Made by a program: the position numbers and the translations under genes. The notes below the pieces were generated by a model. That model was not told where the DNA came from. It did not search any database and was given only the letters and a program-made list of their open reading frames with translations. A stretch of 64,000 nt of DNA from Methylobacterium terrae (lineage in GTDB: Bacteria > Pseudomonadota > Alphaproteobacteria > Rhizobiales > Beijerinckiaceae). Below, in pieces: positions 7,868 to 16,421 of the stretch (positions are counted from its first letter, which is position 1; every line of letters begins with the position of its first letter). The stretch is from the NCBI RefSeq assembly GCF_003173755.1, contig NZ_CP029553.1, positions 1,079,001 through 1,143,000 of the forward strand, in the 5' to 3' direction.

Positions 7868-8761
7868 TCAGCGCAGGTCCCGCGGCATGCGGAAGGGCAG
7901 CATCGCGCGCACCAGGGGGTTCGTGAACCGGTCGAGGTCGAGCGCCTCGTGCACCGGCTGCACCGCCTCGCCGCAGATCCGCGCCGAGAGGAGCGAGCGG
8001 GAGTAGAACGGCGCGTCCTCGAACCGGCGCAGCACCGAAGCCGTCCCGTCGTCGCTGCGGGTCGCCCGCTCCAGGCGCCAGAGCGTCGGCGGCAGGGCGG
8101 CGGGGACCGGCGGGTCGATGGCCTGCGGGGTGCCGTCGGGGGCAAAGCGCAGCGATAGGTCCTGCCGGCTGCCGTCGCGGCGCAGGACGTCGTAGAGGAT
8201 CGCCGCGCCGTGGCGCAGGGTCGAGCGCGACCACGTCCAGCTCCGGAACGAGTCCTCGAGCGCGACGTCGCCGTCGTTGGTGTCGAAATAGGCGTGGCCG
8301 TTCCAGCGCAGGGACGGCCGGTCGAGCGCGACCTCGACCCGCGAGGCGGGCGCGAGCGGCCACCAGCGGTGGCGCCCCTCCGCGTCGAGGGCGAAGGGGC
8401 CGGGCGTGATCCCGGCGGGCCGCACCCGGATCGTCCCGGAGAGCCGCGCGGGCAGGGGGCTCGTCACCTCGTCGACCCGGATGGTCAGCACCGTGCCGTC
8501 CCAGTCGAGCGAGCTCGGCCCGATGGCGAGCGAGGTCGCGGTCCGGCTCACGCGGCCCCGGCGCCGCTCGGTCATCGCCCAGGCCTTCGGCCGCCCGTAC
8601 AGGACCACGTTGACGGCGCAGTGGTCGATCGGGTCCTTGTCCCGGCTCCAGGCGTAGTAGGGCGAGAACACGCTGCCGAGGAACGCGATGATCGTGATCC
8701 CGTGCCGCCCGTCGTCGCTCACCCCGTCGACGTACCACCAGGCGTAGCCGCCGGGCGGCAC
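7868..8761 (-). CDS. crtC: carotenoid 1,2-hydratase (hydroxyneurosporene synthase)
   Basis: CrtC adds water across the C1,2 double bond of acyclic carotenoids such as neurosporene and lycopene in the spheroidene/spirilloxanthin routes. The family signature GGYAWWYVDGVSDDGRHG lies right at the N-terminus, followed by GSVFSPYYAW, and a C-terminal SWTWSRSTLRHGAAILYDV block. With the GTG at 8761 the protein is 297 residues, the usual size. That GTG lies 2 bases after the crtD stop, suggesting coupling. A slightly longer N-terminus running under the crtD end is possible, because homologues often start a few residues before the GGYAWW motif. Function follows the family; the next step is CrtD. Confidence 0.9.
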   Translation of the reverse strand: MPPGGYAWWYVDGVSDDGRHGITIIAFLGSVFSPYYAWSRDKDPIDHCAVNVVLYGRPKAWAMTERRRGRVSRTATSLAIGPSSLDWDGTVLTIRVDEVTSPLPARLSGTIRVRPAGITPGPFALDAEGRHRWWPLAPASRVEVALDRPSLRWNGHAYFDTNDGDVALEDSFRSWTWSRSTLRHGAAILYDVLRRDGSRQDLSLRFAPDGTPQAIDPPVPAALPPTLWRLERATRSDDGTASVLRRFEDAPFYSRSLLSARICGEAVQPVHEALDLDRFTNPLVRAMLPFRMPRDLR

Positions 8762-8763
8762 GC

Positions 8764-10242
8764 TCAGGTCGAACCGAGGTCCCGGAGCACGCTCGCCGCC
8801 GCGAGCCGGCCCGACTGCGCCGCCATCGGCACGCCCGGCCCCGGATGGATGCTGCCCCCCGCGAGGTAGAGGCCCGGCAGCCGCGTGCGCGCCCCCGGCC
8901 GGCGGAACGACGCCATCCAGCCGTGCGAGGCCCGGCCGTAGAGCGCCCCGCCCGTCGCCGGGAACAACGCCGCGAACTCCGCCGGCCCCGTGACCGTGCG
9001 CGCCGTCTCCGGGATTGTCAGGCCGCAGGCGGCGAGCCGCCGGCTCATCGTGTCGTGGCATCGGGCGATCTCCTCACGGCTCAGGGTGGCGCCGCCGGCG
9101 GGCGCGTTGACGAGGCAGAGCAGGGCTTCGGGGGAGCGGGACGGCACGCCGTCATCCTCCCGGTCCTGGGCGCAGACGTAGACCGTGGGGTCGCGCGGCA
9201 GGCGGCCGGCGCGCAGGTCGGCGAACTCGGCCGCGTAGTCGCCCGAGAAGAACACGTTGTGCCGCACGAGGCCGAACCCCTCGGGCGAGCCCGCCGCCGC
9301 GAAGGTCACGGCCGAGAGCGAGCGCTCGCCCGCCGGCACCCGGTCGACCGTCCGGGCGGCCTCCCGCCCGAACAGCCCGTCGGCCAGGGCCGCGGCGTCG
9401 GCATTGACCACCACCCGGGTCGCCGGCAGCCGCTCGCCGGTCTCGAGCGCGACGCCGGTCACGCGTCCGCCCTCGACGACGATGCGATCCACCCCCGTGC
9501 CGTAGCGCAACTCCGCCCCGCGCTCGGCGGCGAGGCCGGCCACCGCGGCGGCGAGCCCCGAGAGCCCGCCGGCCACGGTCCAGACGCCCTCCATCTCGAC
9601 ATGGGCGACGAGCATCAGGGTCGCGGGCGCGGAGAAGGGCGAGGAGCCGCAATAGGTGGCGTAGCGGCCGAAGAGCTGGCGCAGGCGGGGATCGCGAAAA
9701 TGCTCGGCCAGCGCGGCCCACAGCGTGGTGAAGGGCTGGATGCGCAGCAATCCGGGAAGGCCCGAGGGCCCGGCCCGCAGCGCGAGGTCGACCGGGCTCG
9801 GCCGCTGGCCGCGGATGAACGGCTCCTCCAGGGTGCGGTAGATCTCGGCCGCGCGGGCGCGGAACTGCCGAAACCCCTCCGCCTCCCGCGCATCGGCGAA
9901 GTCCGCGATGGCCGCCTCGGAGCGGGCGGGATCGGCGAAGAGGTCGAGGCGCTCGCCCGCGTTCCAGGCGTGGCGGGCCAGCACGGCAGTGGGGGCGAGG
10001 GCGACGCGCGCGCCGAGATCGGCGCCGCACTCGGAGAAGATCTCCTCGAAGACCCAGCGCATGGTGAAGACCGTCGGGCCGGCCTCGACCGCGAGCGGGC
10101 CGGCCTGGACCCGGCGCATCTTGCCCCCCGGCGCGGCGGCCTTCTCGAGGACGGTCACCGGCAGGCCGGCGGCGGCAAGCCTCAGGGCGGCGACGAGCCC
10201 GCCGATCCCCGCCCCGATCACCACCGCCCGCTCGTCCGCCAC
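8764..10242 (-). CDS. crtD: methoxyneurosporene / 1-hydroxycarotenoid 3,4-desaturase
   Basis: CrtD introduces the 3,4 double bond in 1-hydroxy carotenoids. It is a phytoene-desaturase-type flavoprotein: the N-terminal dinucleotide fold AVVIGAGIGGLVAALRLAAAG leads into VLEKAAAPGGKMRR, and the C-terminal flavin motif is LPGLYLAGGSIHPGPGVPMA. I chose GTG 10242 (492 residues) because GGGAG precedes it and the Rossmann motif follows at once. The only longer start is a TTG at 10299 inside a PpsR-type palindrome, which is unlikely. It is divergent from crtE across 84 bp carrying two PpsR boxes and is followed almost without gap by crtC. Confidence 0.92.
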   Translation of the reverse strand: MADERAVVIGAGIGGLVAALRLAAAGLPVTVLEKAAAPGGKMRRVQAGPLAVEAGPTVFTMRWVFEEIFSECGADLGARVALAPTAVLARHAWNAGERLDLFADPARSEAAIADFADAREAEGFRQFRARAAEIYRTLEEPFIRGQRPSPVDLALRAGPSGLPGLLRIQPFTTLWAALAEHFRDPRLRQLFGRYATYCGSSPFSAPATLMLVAHVEMEGVWTVAGGLSGLAAAVAGLAAERGAELRYGTGVDRIVVEGGRVTGVALETGERLPATRVVVNADAAALADGLFGREAARTVDRVPAGERSLSAVTFAAAGSPEGFGLVRHNVFFSGDYAAEFADLRAGRLPRDPTVYVCAQDREDDGVPSRSPEALLCLVNAPAGGATLSREEIARCHDTMSRRLAACGLTIPETARTVTGPAEFAALFPATGGALYGRASHGWMASFRRPGARTRLPGLYLAGGSIHPGPGVPMAAQSGRLAAASVLRDLGST

Positions 10243-10266
10243 GCCGTTGATCTCCCGCGGCAACAG

Positions 10267-10284
10267 TGTCAATCTAAGTTGACA
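10267..10284. promoter_or_regulatory. PpsR/CrtJ box 1, crtD-crtE divergent promoter
   Basis: TGTCAATCTAAGTTGACA is a perfect TGT-N12-ACA palindrome with TGTCAA/TTGACA arms, the recognition sequence known for PpsR/CrtJ. It lies between divergent crtD and crtE, and ppsR itself is in the window. Confidence 0.9.
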
Positions 10285-10292
10285 GTTTGAAA

Positions 10293-10310
10293 TGTTCAAA
10301 CGAAATGACA
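10293..10310. promoter_or_regulatory. PpsR/CrtJ box 2, crtD-crtE divergent promoter
   Basis: TGTTCAAACGAAATGACA also fits TGT-N12-ACA. It lies 8 bp after box 1 (26 bp centre to centre) and 16 bp before the crtE GTG. Paired sites at this spacing are known to bind CrtJ/PpsR cooperatively, so both crtDC and crtEF are probably repressed together. Confidence 0.85.
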
Positions 10311-10326
10311 GCTAGGGAGAGATGCC

Positions 10327-11199
10327 GTGGATGACGGTCGGCGCATCGAACGGGCCCTGGACGTGGCCGTGGCCTACGCGGAGGCGCCCGGCGCGCCGCC
10401 GCTCCTGGCGGAGGCGATCCGCTACGCGGTTTTTCCCGGCGGCCACCGCATCCGCCCGCGCCTCTGCCTCGCGGTCGCCCGCGCCTGCGGCGACGACGAC
10501 CCGGCCGCCTCCGACGCCGCGGCCGCGGCGATCGAGCTCCTGCACTGCGCCTCGCTCGTCCACGACGACCTGCCCTGCTTCGACGACGCGGCGGAGCGCC
10601 GGCGCAAGCCCAGCGTCCACGTCGCCTTCGGCGAGCCCCTGGCGGTGCTCACCGGCGACGCCCTGATCGTGCTCGCCTTCGAGACGCTCGCCCGCGGCGC
10701 CGCGCGCTCGCCGACGCGGCTCGCCGCCCTCGTCGGCCTCGTGGCCCGGGCGGTCGGCTCGCCGGCCGGCATCGTGGCGGGGCAGGCCTGGGAATCCGAG
10801 CCGCAGGTTGGGCTCTCGGTCTACCAGCAGGCGAAGACCGGCGCGCTCTTCGCCGCCTCCACCGTCACGGGCGCCGCCGCCGCCGGGGCCGAGCCGATGG
10901 CCTGGCGGTTGCTCGGCGAGTATCTCGGCGAGGCCTACCAGGTCGCCGACGACCTGCGCGACGTCGCCTGCCGCCAGGAGGAGATCGGCAAGCCGGTCGG
11001 GCGCGACGTGACCCTCGGGCGTCCCAACGCGGCGGCCTTGCTCGGCATGGACGGGGCGCTGCACCGCCTCTCCGACCTCGCCCACGAGGCGATGGAGGTG
11101 ATCCCCGACTGCCCCGGCGTCGCGGCCCTGCGCGCCGAGATCCTGGCCCAGACCCGGCTGTTCCTGCCGGAGCGGCTGGCGAAGAGCCTGGTGGCGTAG
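10327..11199 (+). CDS. crtE: geranylgeranyl diphosphate synthase
   Basis: CrtE condenses isoprenoid diphosphates to geranylgeranyl diphosphate, the C20 precursor for both phytoene and the bacteriochlorophyll tail. In this 290-residue trans-prenyltransferase the first Asp-rich motif is DDLPCFDD (80-87) within HCASLVHDDLPCFDD, and the second is YQVADDLRD near 210. The GTG at 10327 follows AGGGAGAG at suitable spacing; an overlapping ATG at 10322 is in another frame. The operator pair lies directly upstream. crtF follows after 473 bp occupied by repeats rather than the short gap usual in crtEF pairs. Confidence 0.92.
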   Translation: MDDGRRIERALDVAVAYAEAPGAPPLLAEAIRYAVFPGGHRIRPRLCLAVARACGDDDPAASDAAAAAIELLHCASLVHDDLPCFDDAAERRRKPSVHVAFGEPLAVLTGDALIVLAFETLARGAARSPTRLAALVGLVARAVGSPAGIVAGQAWESEPQVGLSVYQQAKTGALFAASTVTGAAAAGAEPMAWRLLGEYLGEAYQVADDLRDVACRQEEIGKPVGRDVTLGRPNAAALLGMDGALHRLSDLAHEAMEVIPDCPGVAALRAEILAQTRLFLPERLAKSLVA

Positions 11200-11224
11200 A
11201 CGATGGACCGGGAAGGCTCGCGCC

Positions 11225-11372
11225 CGAACCCTCCCCCCTCTGCGGGGGAGGGTGCCCGGCAAGGCCGGGCGGGAGAGGGGCAGCTCGACGCCGATCCAGT
11301 GGGCGCCCCTCAGACCGGTTCGGTCTTTTCCGGAAGCGGCGTCCCCTCTCCCGGCCTCCGTCGGGGGCCTCC
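11225..11372 (+). repeat. dispersed intergenic repeat, copy A (middle inverted, right end degraded)
   Basis: It begins with GAACCCTCCCCCCTCTGC GGGGGAGGGTG as in copies at 22338 and 46671. Its middle, however, carries the CGCCGATCCAG and GGAAGCGGCGTCCCC landmarks in the opposite order and strand, and the right terminus has decayed to CCTCCCTCCCACGCG. It is non-coding and lies between crtE and crtF. Confidence 0.7.
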
Positions 11373-11386
11373 CTCCCACGCGAAGG

Positions 11387-11665
11387 GCAGGACTGTCCGG
11401 GAGAATGAAAAGACGCGGGTTTCCCCTCTCCCTGCGGGCGGGGAGAGGCTTGAGCACCCCTTGTCGGGTGCTCGAGGAGCCCGCAGGGCGAGGGTGAGGG
11501 GGTGTTCCCGGAAGAGTCTCACTCGTCGAGACCCCCTCACCCTCGCTCCGGCTCCGCCTGCGCTCCTTTCACCCCCGGCAAGGGGGGCGAAAGCCTCTCC
11601 CCGCCCGCGGGGAGAGGAGAGAACCCGCGCCATTCTTTTCCCCGGACAGCCCTGCGCGGAGGGGG
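11387..11665. repeat. ~280-bp imperfect palindromic intergenic repeat before crtF
   Basis: The left arm (CAGGACTGTCCGGGAGAATG, AAAAGACGCGGGTTT, then CCTCTCC...GGGGAGAGGCTT) is mirrored by the right arm (AAGCCTCTCCCC..., AACCCGCGCCATTCTTTTCC, CCGGACAGCCCTG). A second inverted pair lies at the centre (GAGGGTGAGGGGGT and ACCCCCTCACCCTC). The whole would fold into a long cruciform or RNA hairpin. No open frame in it looks coding. It ends a few bases before the crtF start, so crtF's ribosome site sits at its edge. Confidence 0.7.
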
Positions 11666-11672
11666 CAGGGTT

Positions 11673-12863
11673 GTGACGCCCGAACCTCACGCCCTTCCGG
11701 CAAGCTCTGCCGCCCCGCCCTCCTGGCGCGACCGCCTCCTCGCCTGGCGCCACGGCCTGATCGCGAGCCCCCGCTTCCAGCGTTTCGCGGCCGCCTTCCC
11801 GCTCACCCGGCCGACCGCGCAACGCAATGCCCGGGCGCTGTTCGATCTCTGCGCCGGCTTCGTCTACGCGCAGGTGCTCGCCGCCTCGCTTCGCCTGGAC
11901 CTGTTCCGCATCCTCGCCGACGGGCCGATGACGGCGGAGGATTTGTCCCGCCGCCTCGACCTGCCGCCGGATCGGGCGCTGTGCCTCTTGCGCGCCGCCG
12001 CCTCCCTGGGGCTCCTGACAGCCTTGCGCGACGGCCGATTCGCGCTGGGCGATCTCGGCGCGGCGCTCATCGGCAATTCCTCGGTCGCCGCGATGGTCGC
12101 CCACCACGCCATGCTGTACGACGACCTGCGCGACCCCGTCGGCCTGCTGCGCGGCACGACCGGCCCGACGACGCTCTCCGGCTACTGGGCCTATGCAGGC
12201 ACCGACGACCCGGCGGCGATCGGGGAGGCGGCGGTGGCGCCCTACGGCGCGCTGATGGGCGCCTCGCAGGCGCTGGTCGCCCGCGACATCCTCGACGCCT
12301 ATCCGCTCGCCCGCCACGCCCACCTCCTCGAGATCGGCGGCGGGGAGGGCGCCTTCGCGGTCGAGGCGGCCCGCAGCGCGCCCGATCTTCGCGTCACGCT
12401 GTTCGATCTGCCGCCGGTCGCGGCCCGCGCCGCGCGCCGCTTCGCGGAGGCCGGCCTCGCCGACCGCGCCGCGACTCTCGGCGGCAGCTTTCACGACGGG
12501 CTGCCGCGGGGCGCCGACGTCGCCTCGCTGGTGCGCGTGGTCCATGATCACGACGACGCGCCGGCCCTCGCCCTGATGAAAAGCGCCCGCGCGGCGCTCG
12601 AGCCCGGCGGCACGCTCCTCGTCGCCGAGCCGATGGCCGGAACCCCCGGCGCCGAGCCGGTCGGCGACGCGTATTTCGGATTCTACCTCCTCGCGATGGG
12701 CAGCGGCCGGCCCCGCACCGCGACCGAGCTCACCGGCATGCTGCGCGAGGCCGGCTTTAAGCAGGTGCGCGAGTGCCGGACGCGGCGCCCGATGCTGGTG
12801 CGCCTGCTCGTCGCCACGGCCTCGCGAGCCGCCGTCCATGTCGAAAGTGTAAAGCAAACTTGA
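11673..12863 (+). CDS. crtF: hydroxyneurosporene / demethylspheroidene O-methyltransferase
   Basis: CrtF methylates the 1-hydroxyl of carotenoids using S-adenosylmethionine. The N-terminal dimerisation/winged-helix half has FVYAQVLAASLRLDLFRILADGP, and the C-terminal methyltransferase fold has LLEIGGGEGAFAVEAA (Gly-rich SAM loop) and LVRVVHDHDDAPAL, matching plant-type O-methyltransferases. I chose the GTG at 11673 (396 residues), with GGAGGGGG just upstream. Extending further would translate the palindromic repeat. Its downstream edge carries two PpsR-like boxes before bchC, the first overlapping the crtF end. Confidence 0.9.
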   Translation: MTPEPHALPASSAAPPSWRDRLLAWRHGLIASPRFQRFAAAFPLTRPTAQRNARALFDLCAGFVYAQVLAASLRLDLFRILADGPMTAEDLSRRLDLPPDRALCLLRAAASLGLLTALRDGRFALGDLGAALIGNSSVAAMVAHHAMLYDDLRDPVGLLRGTTGPTTLSGYWAYAGTDDPAAIGEAAVAPYGALMGASQALVARDILDAYPLARHAHLLEIGGGEGAFAVEAARSAPDLRVTLFDLPPVAARAARRFAEAGLADRAATLGGSFHDGLPRGADVASLVRVVHDHDDAPALALMKSARAALEPGGTLLVAEPMAGTPGAEPVGDAYFGFYLLAMGSGRPRTATELTGMLREAGFKQVRECRTRRPMLVRLLVATASRAAVHVESVKQT

Positions 12864-12865
12864 CG
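12848..12865. promoter_or_regulatory. PpsR-like box 1 upstream of bchC (ACG variant)
   Basis: TGTAAAGCAAACTTGACG fits TGT-N12-ACG, one base off the ACA consensus. It overlaps the 3' end of crtF. Its reverse complement closely resembles the box upstream of bchG. Confidence 0.7.
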
Positions 12866-12873
12866 CACAGAGC

Positions 12874-12891
12874 TGTCCATCTAAGATGACG
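12874..12891. promoter_or_regulatory. PpsR-like box 2 upstream of bchC (ACG variant)
   Basis: TGTCCATCTAAGATGACG again ends in ACG and lies exactly 8 bp after box 1, the same spacing as the crtE pair. It is 49 bp before the bchC ATG and probably controls the bchCXYZ-puf superoperon. Confidence 0.75.
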
Positions 12892-12940
12892 GAAGCCGCG
12901 ACGAGCGGCACGCATCGCCACCAGGCGGGGGCCGTACCGC

Positions 12941-13873
12941 ATGCACGCGCAGGCCGTGATCCTCGACCGTCCCGAACGGCTCGGCCTCGCCGAACTCGCT
13001 CTCGACGCACCCGGTCCCGCCGACGCGACCGTCGAGGTCGCGTGGAGCGGGATCAGCACCGGCACCGAGCGCCTGCTGTGGTCGGGCCGGATGCCGGACT
13101 TCCCCGGCATGGGCTACCCGCTGGTGCCGGGCTACGAATCCGTCGGTCGCGTGGTCGAGGCGGGTCCCGAATCCGGCCGCCGCGTCGGCGAGACGGTGTT
13201 CGTGCCGGGCGCCCGCTGCTTCGGGCCCGTCCGCGGTCTCTTCGGCGGCGCGGCCTCGCACCTCGTCTCCGAAGGCCACCGGCTGCGGCCGATCCCCGAG
13301 ACCCTGGGCGAGCGCGGCATCCTGCTGGCGCTCGCCGCCACGGCGCACCACGCGCTGGCGGGCAGCGGCGCCTCGGGGCGCCAGCTCATCGTCGGGCACG
13401 GCGTGCTCGGGCGGCTCATCGCGCGCATCGCGAGGATCGACGGTCTCGACCCCGTGGTCTGGGAACGCGACCCGGCCCGCCGCGGCACTGAGACCTACCC
13501 GGTGATCGACCCGGGCCAGGACGACACGACCTACACGCGCATCATCGACGCGAGCGGCGATGCCGGCCTCCTCGACACCCTGATCGCCCGGCTCCGGCCC
13601 GGCGGCGAGGTGGTGCTGGCCGGCTTCTACGAGGCGCCGCTCTCCTTCGCCTTCCCGCCCGCCTTCCTGCGCGAGGCGCGCATCCGCGTCGCCGCCCAGT
13701 GGCAGCCCGCCGACCTCGACGCCGTGGCGGCGCTCGCCGGCAGCGGCGCCCTCTCCCTCGACGGCCTCGTCACCCATCGCCGACCGGCGGCAGCGGCGTC
13801 GGACGCCTACCGCACCGCCTTCGGCGATCCCGACTGCCTCAAGATGATCCTCGATTGGAGAGCCCGGCCATGA
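12941..13873 (+). CDS. bchC: bacteriochlorophyllide a dehydrogenase
   Basis: BchC oxidises 3-hydroxyethyl bacteriochlorophyllide to the 3-acetyl form, the last macrocycle step. The 310-residue protein is a medium-chain dehydrogenase-like enzyme: EVAWSGISTGTERLLWSG and PLVPGYESVGRV in the N-terminal catalytic half, then the nucleotide fold around LIVGHGVLGRLIARIA. The stop overlaps the bchX start (ATGA). It opens the bchCXYZ-pufQBALMC transcription unit behind two PpsR-like boxes. Confidence 0.93.
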   Translation: MHAQAVILDRPERLGLAELALDAPGPADATVEVAWSGISTGTERLLWSGRMPDFPGMGYPLVPGYESVGRVVEAGPESGRRVGETVFVPGARCFGPVRGLFGGAASHLVSEGHRLRPIPETLGERGILLALAATAHHALAGSGASGRQLIVGHGVLGRLIARIARIDGLDPVVWERDPARRGTETYPVIDPGQDDTTYTRIIDASGDAGLLDTLIARLRPGGEVVLAGFYEAPLSFAFPPAFLREARIRVAAQWQPADLDAVAALAGSGALSLDGLVTHRRPAAAASDAYRTAFGDPDCLKMILDWRARP

Positions 13874-14871
13874 ACGCTTCGCTGAACGGCGCCGCTCTCC
13901 GGCAGGCCACGCTCCTGCGCGCCGAGGCCGCGATGCCCCAGGACCCGGTCCCGACGGCCGCGACCCGCGAGACGCAGATCATCGCCATCTACGGCAAGGG
14001 CGGCATCGGCAAGAGCTTCACGCTCGCCAACCTGTCCTACATGCTGGCGCAGCAGGGCAAGCGGGTGCTGCTGATCGGCTGCGACCCGAAGAGCGACACG
14101 ACCTCGCTGCTGTTCGGCGGCCGGGCCTGCCCGACGATCATCGAGACCTCGACCAGGCGCAAGCTCGCCGGCGAGGCGGTGGCGATCGGCGACGTGTGCT
14201 TCAAGCGCGACGGGGTGTTCGCGATGGAGCTCGGCGGGCCGGAGGTCGGCCGCGGCTGCGGCGGGCGCGGCATCATCCACGGCTTCGAGCTCCTGGAAAA
14301 GCTCGGCTTCCACGAATGGGGCTTCGACTACGTCCTGCTCGACTTCCTGGGCGACGTGGTCTGCGGCGGCTTCGGCCTGCCGATCGCCCGCGACATGTGC
14401 CAGAAGGTCATCGTCGTCGGCTCGAACGACCTGCAGTCGCTCTACGTCGCCAACAACGTCTGCTCGGCGGTGGAGTATTTCCGCAAGCTCGGCGGCAATG
14501 TCGGCGTCGGCGGCCTCGTCATCAACAAGGACGACGGCACCGGCGAGGCGCAGGCCTTCGCCGAGGCCGCCGGCATCCCGGTCCTCGCCTCGATCCCCGC
14601 CGACGACGACATCCGCAAGAAGAGCGCCAACTACGAGATCATCGGCCGGCCGGACGGGCGCTGGGGCCCGCTCTTCGCCGAACTCGCCGAGAACGTCGCC
14701 GGCGCCCGGCCGCACCAGCCGGCGCCGCTCACCCAGGACGCCCTGCTCGGCCTGTTCAAGGGCGAGGCGGTCGGGCGCGGCGTCGTGCTCGATCCGGCGA
14801 GCGACGAGGACATGCGCGGTCGTCCGATCGAGCGCCGGCCCTCCCTCGAAGTCGTCTACGAGGCGGTCTGA
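13870..14871 (+). CDS. bchX: chlorophyllide reductase iron protein subunit X
   Basis: BchX is the NifH-like ATPase that delivers electrons to BchYZ for reduction of the C7=C8 bond of chlorophyllide. In 333 residues the P-loop GKGGIGKSF spans 42-50, and the two [4Fe-4S] ligands of the homodimer are visible as GRGCGGRG (Cys130) and GDVVCGGF (Cys165). The Ser-to-Phe change after GKS distinguishes BchX from BchL (GKST). It overlaps bchC by 4 bp and is 2 bp from bchY, consistent with stoichiometric co-expression. It acts in the cytoplasm. Confidence 0.95.
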   Translation: MNASLNGAALRQATLLRAEAAMPQDPVPTAATRETQIIAIYGKGGIGKSFTLANLSYMLAQQGKRVLLIGCDPKSDTTSLLFGGRACPTIIETSTRRKLAGEAVAIGDVCFKRDGVFAMELGGPEVGRGCGGRGIIHGFELLEKLGFHEWGFDYVLLDFLGDVVCGGFGLPIARDMCQKVIVVGSNDLQSLYVANNVCSAVEYFRKLGGNVGVGGLVINKDDGTGEAQAFAEAAGIPVLASIPADDDIRKKSANYEIIGRPDGRWGPLFAELAENVAGARPHQPAPLTQDALLGLFKGEAVGRGVVLDPASDEDMRGRPIERRPSLEVVYEAV

Positions 14872-14873
14872 CC

Positions 14874-16421
14874 ATGGGCGCCTCCCTCGATCTCGCCGCC
14901 CTGCGGGCACGAACACCGGTCGACGCCCCGGTCAACCTGGAGGCGACGCGCCAGGACGGGCTCGGCTGCCATTCCGGCAAGGAGACGATGCGCCAGGCCG
15001 CGCAGGCCGCCGGCATGGGCGAGACCCTGGACGCCTTGAGGCGCGACTATCCGGCCGGCCCGCACGACCAGCCGCAGAGCATGTGCCCGGCCTTCGGCTC
15101 GCTCCGGGTGGGCCTCAGGATGCGCCGCACCGCCACGATCCTGTCCGGCTCGGCCTGCTGCGTCTACGGCCTCACCTTCACCTCGCACTTCTACGGCGCG
15201 CGCCGGACCGTCGGCTACGTGCCGTTCAACTCCGAGACCCTGGTCACCGGCAAGCTGTTCGAGGACATCCGCGACGCGGTGCACGAGACTGCCGATCCGT
15301 CGCTGCACGACGCGGTCGTCGTCATCAACCTCTGCGTGCCGACCGCCTCCGGGGTGCCCCTGCGCCTGCTGCCGCGGGAGATCGACGGGGTGCGGATCAT
15401 CGGCATCGACGTGCCGGGCTTCGGCGTGCCGACCCATGCCGAGGCCAAGGACGTGCTCGCCGGCGCCATGCTGAAGGTCGCGCGGGCGGAAGCCGAGCAG
15501 GGCCCCGTCGCGGCGCCGCGCCAGGGTGTACCGAACCAGGGCCGCGACGGGCGCCCGACCGTCGCGCTGCTCGGCGAGATGTTCCCGGCCGATCCGATGC
15601 AGATCGGCGCGCTCCTCGAACCGCTGGGGCTTGCCGCCGGTCCGGTCGTGCCGACGCGGGAATGGCGCGAGCTCTACGCGGCGCTCGATTGCACGGCGGT
15701 GGCGGCGATCCACCCTTTCTATACCGCGTCCTTACGCGAGTTCGAGGCGGCGGGCCGCCCCGCGGTCGCCTCGGGCCCGGTCGGCTACGACGGCACCGCC
15801 GCCTGGCTCGAGGCGATCGCCGAGGCCTGCGGCGTCGCGCCCTCCGCCGTCGCTGCGGCCAAGAACCGGTTCCTGCCGGCGATCCGCGGGGCCTTGTCCG
15901 CCAACCCGATCCGCGGCCGGATCACGCTCACCGGCTACGAGGGCTCGGAGCTGCTGGTCGCCCGCCTCCTCGTCGAGAGCGGCGCCGAGGTTCCTTACGT
16001 CGGCACCGCCTGCCCGCGCACGGCGATGTCGGAGATCGACCGCGACTGGCTCGAGGCGAGGGGCTGCCGGGTGCAGTTTCGCGCCTCCCTCGAGCAGGAC
16101 CTCGCGGCGGTCGAGGAGTTCCGGCCCGACCTCGCCGTCGGCACGACGCCGGTGGTGCAGAAGGCCAAGGAGCGGGCGATTCCCGCGCTCTACTTCACCA
16201 ACCTGATCTCGGCCCGCCCGCTGATGGGCGTCGCCGGGGCCGGCTCGCTCGCCCAGGTCGTCAACGGGGCGATGGCGCAAGCCGAGCGATTCGACGCCAT
16301 GCGGTCGTTCTTTGCGGGCGTCGGGACGGGCCACGCCACCGGCATCTGGGAGGACGTGCCGAAGAAGCGCGCCGCCGTGAAGCGGGCGGCGCCCGAGAAA
16401 CCGATCGGGGAGATGGCCTGA
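14874..16421 (+). CDS. bchY: chlorophyllide reductase subunit Y
   Basis: BchY is one half of the NifDK-like catalytic component of chlorophyllide reductase. The 515-residue protein has early cysteines in [22 protein letters not shown] and GSACCVYGL, the positions used for the bridging cluster in this family. It also has [15 protein letters not shown] and the [19 protein letters not shown] block typical of BchY. The TGA overlaps the bchZ ATG by one base. A Lys/Arg-rich tail ([13 protein letters not shown]) ends the protein. Confidence 0.94.
   Translation: MGASLDLAALRARTPVDAPVNLEATRQDGLGCHSGKETMRQAAQAAGMGETLDALRRDYPAGPHDQPQSMCPAFGSLRVGLRMRRTATILSGSACCVYGLTFTSHFYGARRTVGYVPFNSETLVTGKLFEDIRDAVHETADPSLHDAVVVINLCVPTASGVPLRLLPREIDGVRIIGIDVPGFGVPTHAEAKDVLAGAMLKVARAEAEQGPVAAPRQGVPNQGRDGRPTVALLGEMFPADPMQIGALLEPLGLAAGPVVPTREWRELYAALDCTAVAAIHPFYTASLREFEAAGRPAVASGPVGYDGTAAWLEAIAEACGVAPSAVAAAKNRFLPAIRGALSANPIRGRITLTGYEGSELLVARLLVESGAEVPYVGTACPRTAMSEIDRDWLEARGCRVQFRASLEQDLAAVEEFRPDLAVGTTPVVQKAKERAIPALYFTNLISARPLMGVAGAGSLAQVVNGAMAQAERFDAMRSFFAGVGTGHATGIWEDVPKKRAAVKRAAPEKPIGEMA

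Noticed and set aside
10243..10299. Longer crtD start at TTG 10299
   Set aside because: It lies within a PpsR palindrome, is a TTG, and adds residues before the normal start of the family. GTG 10242 with GGGAG is better.
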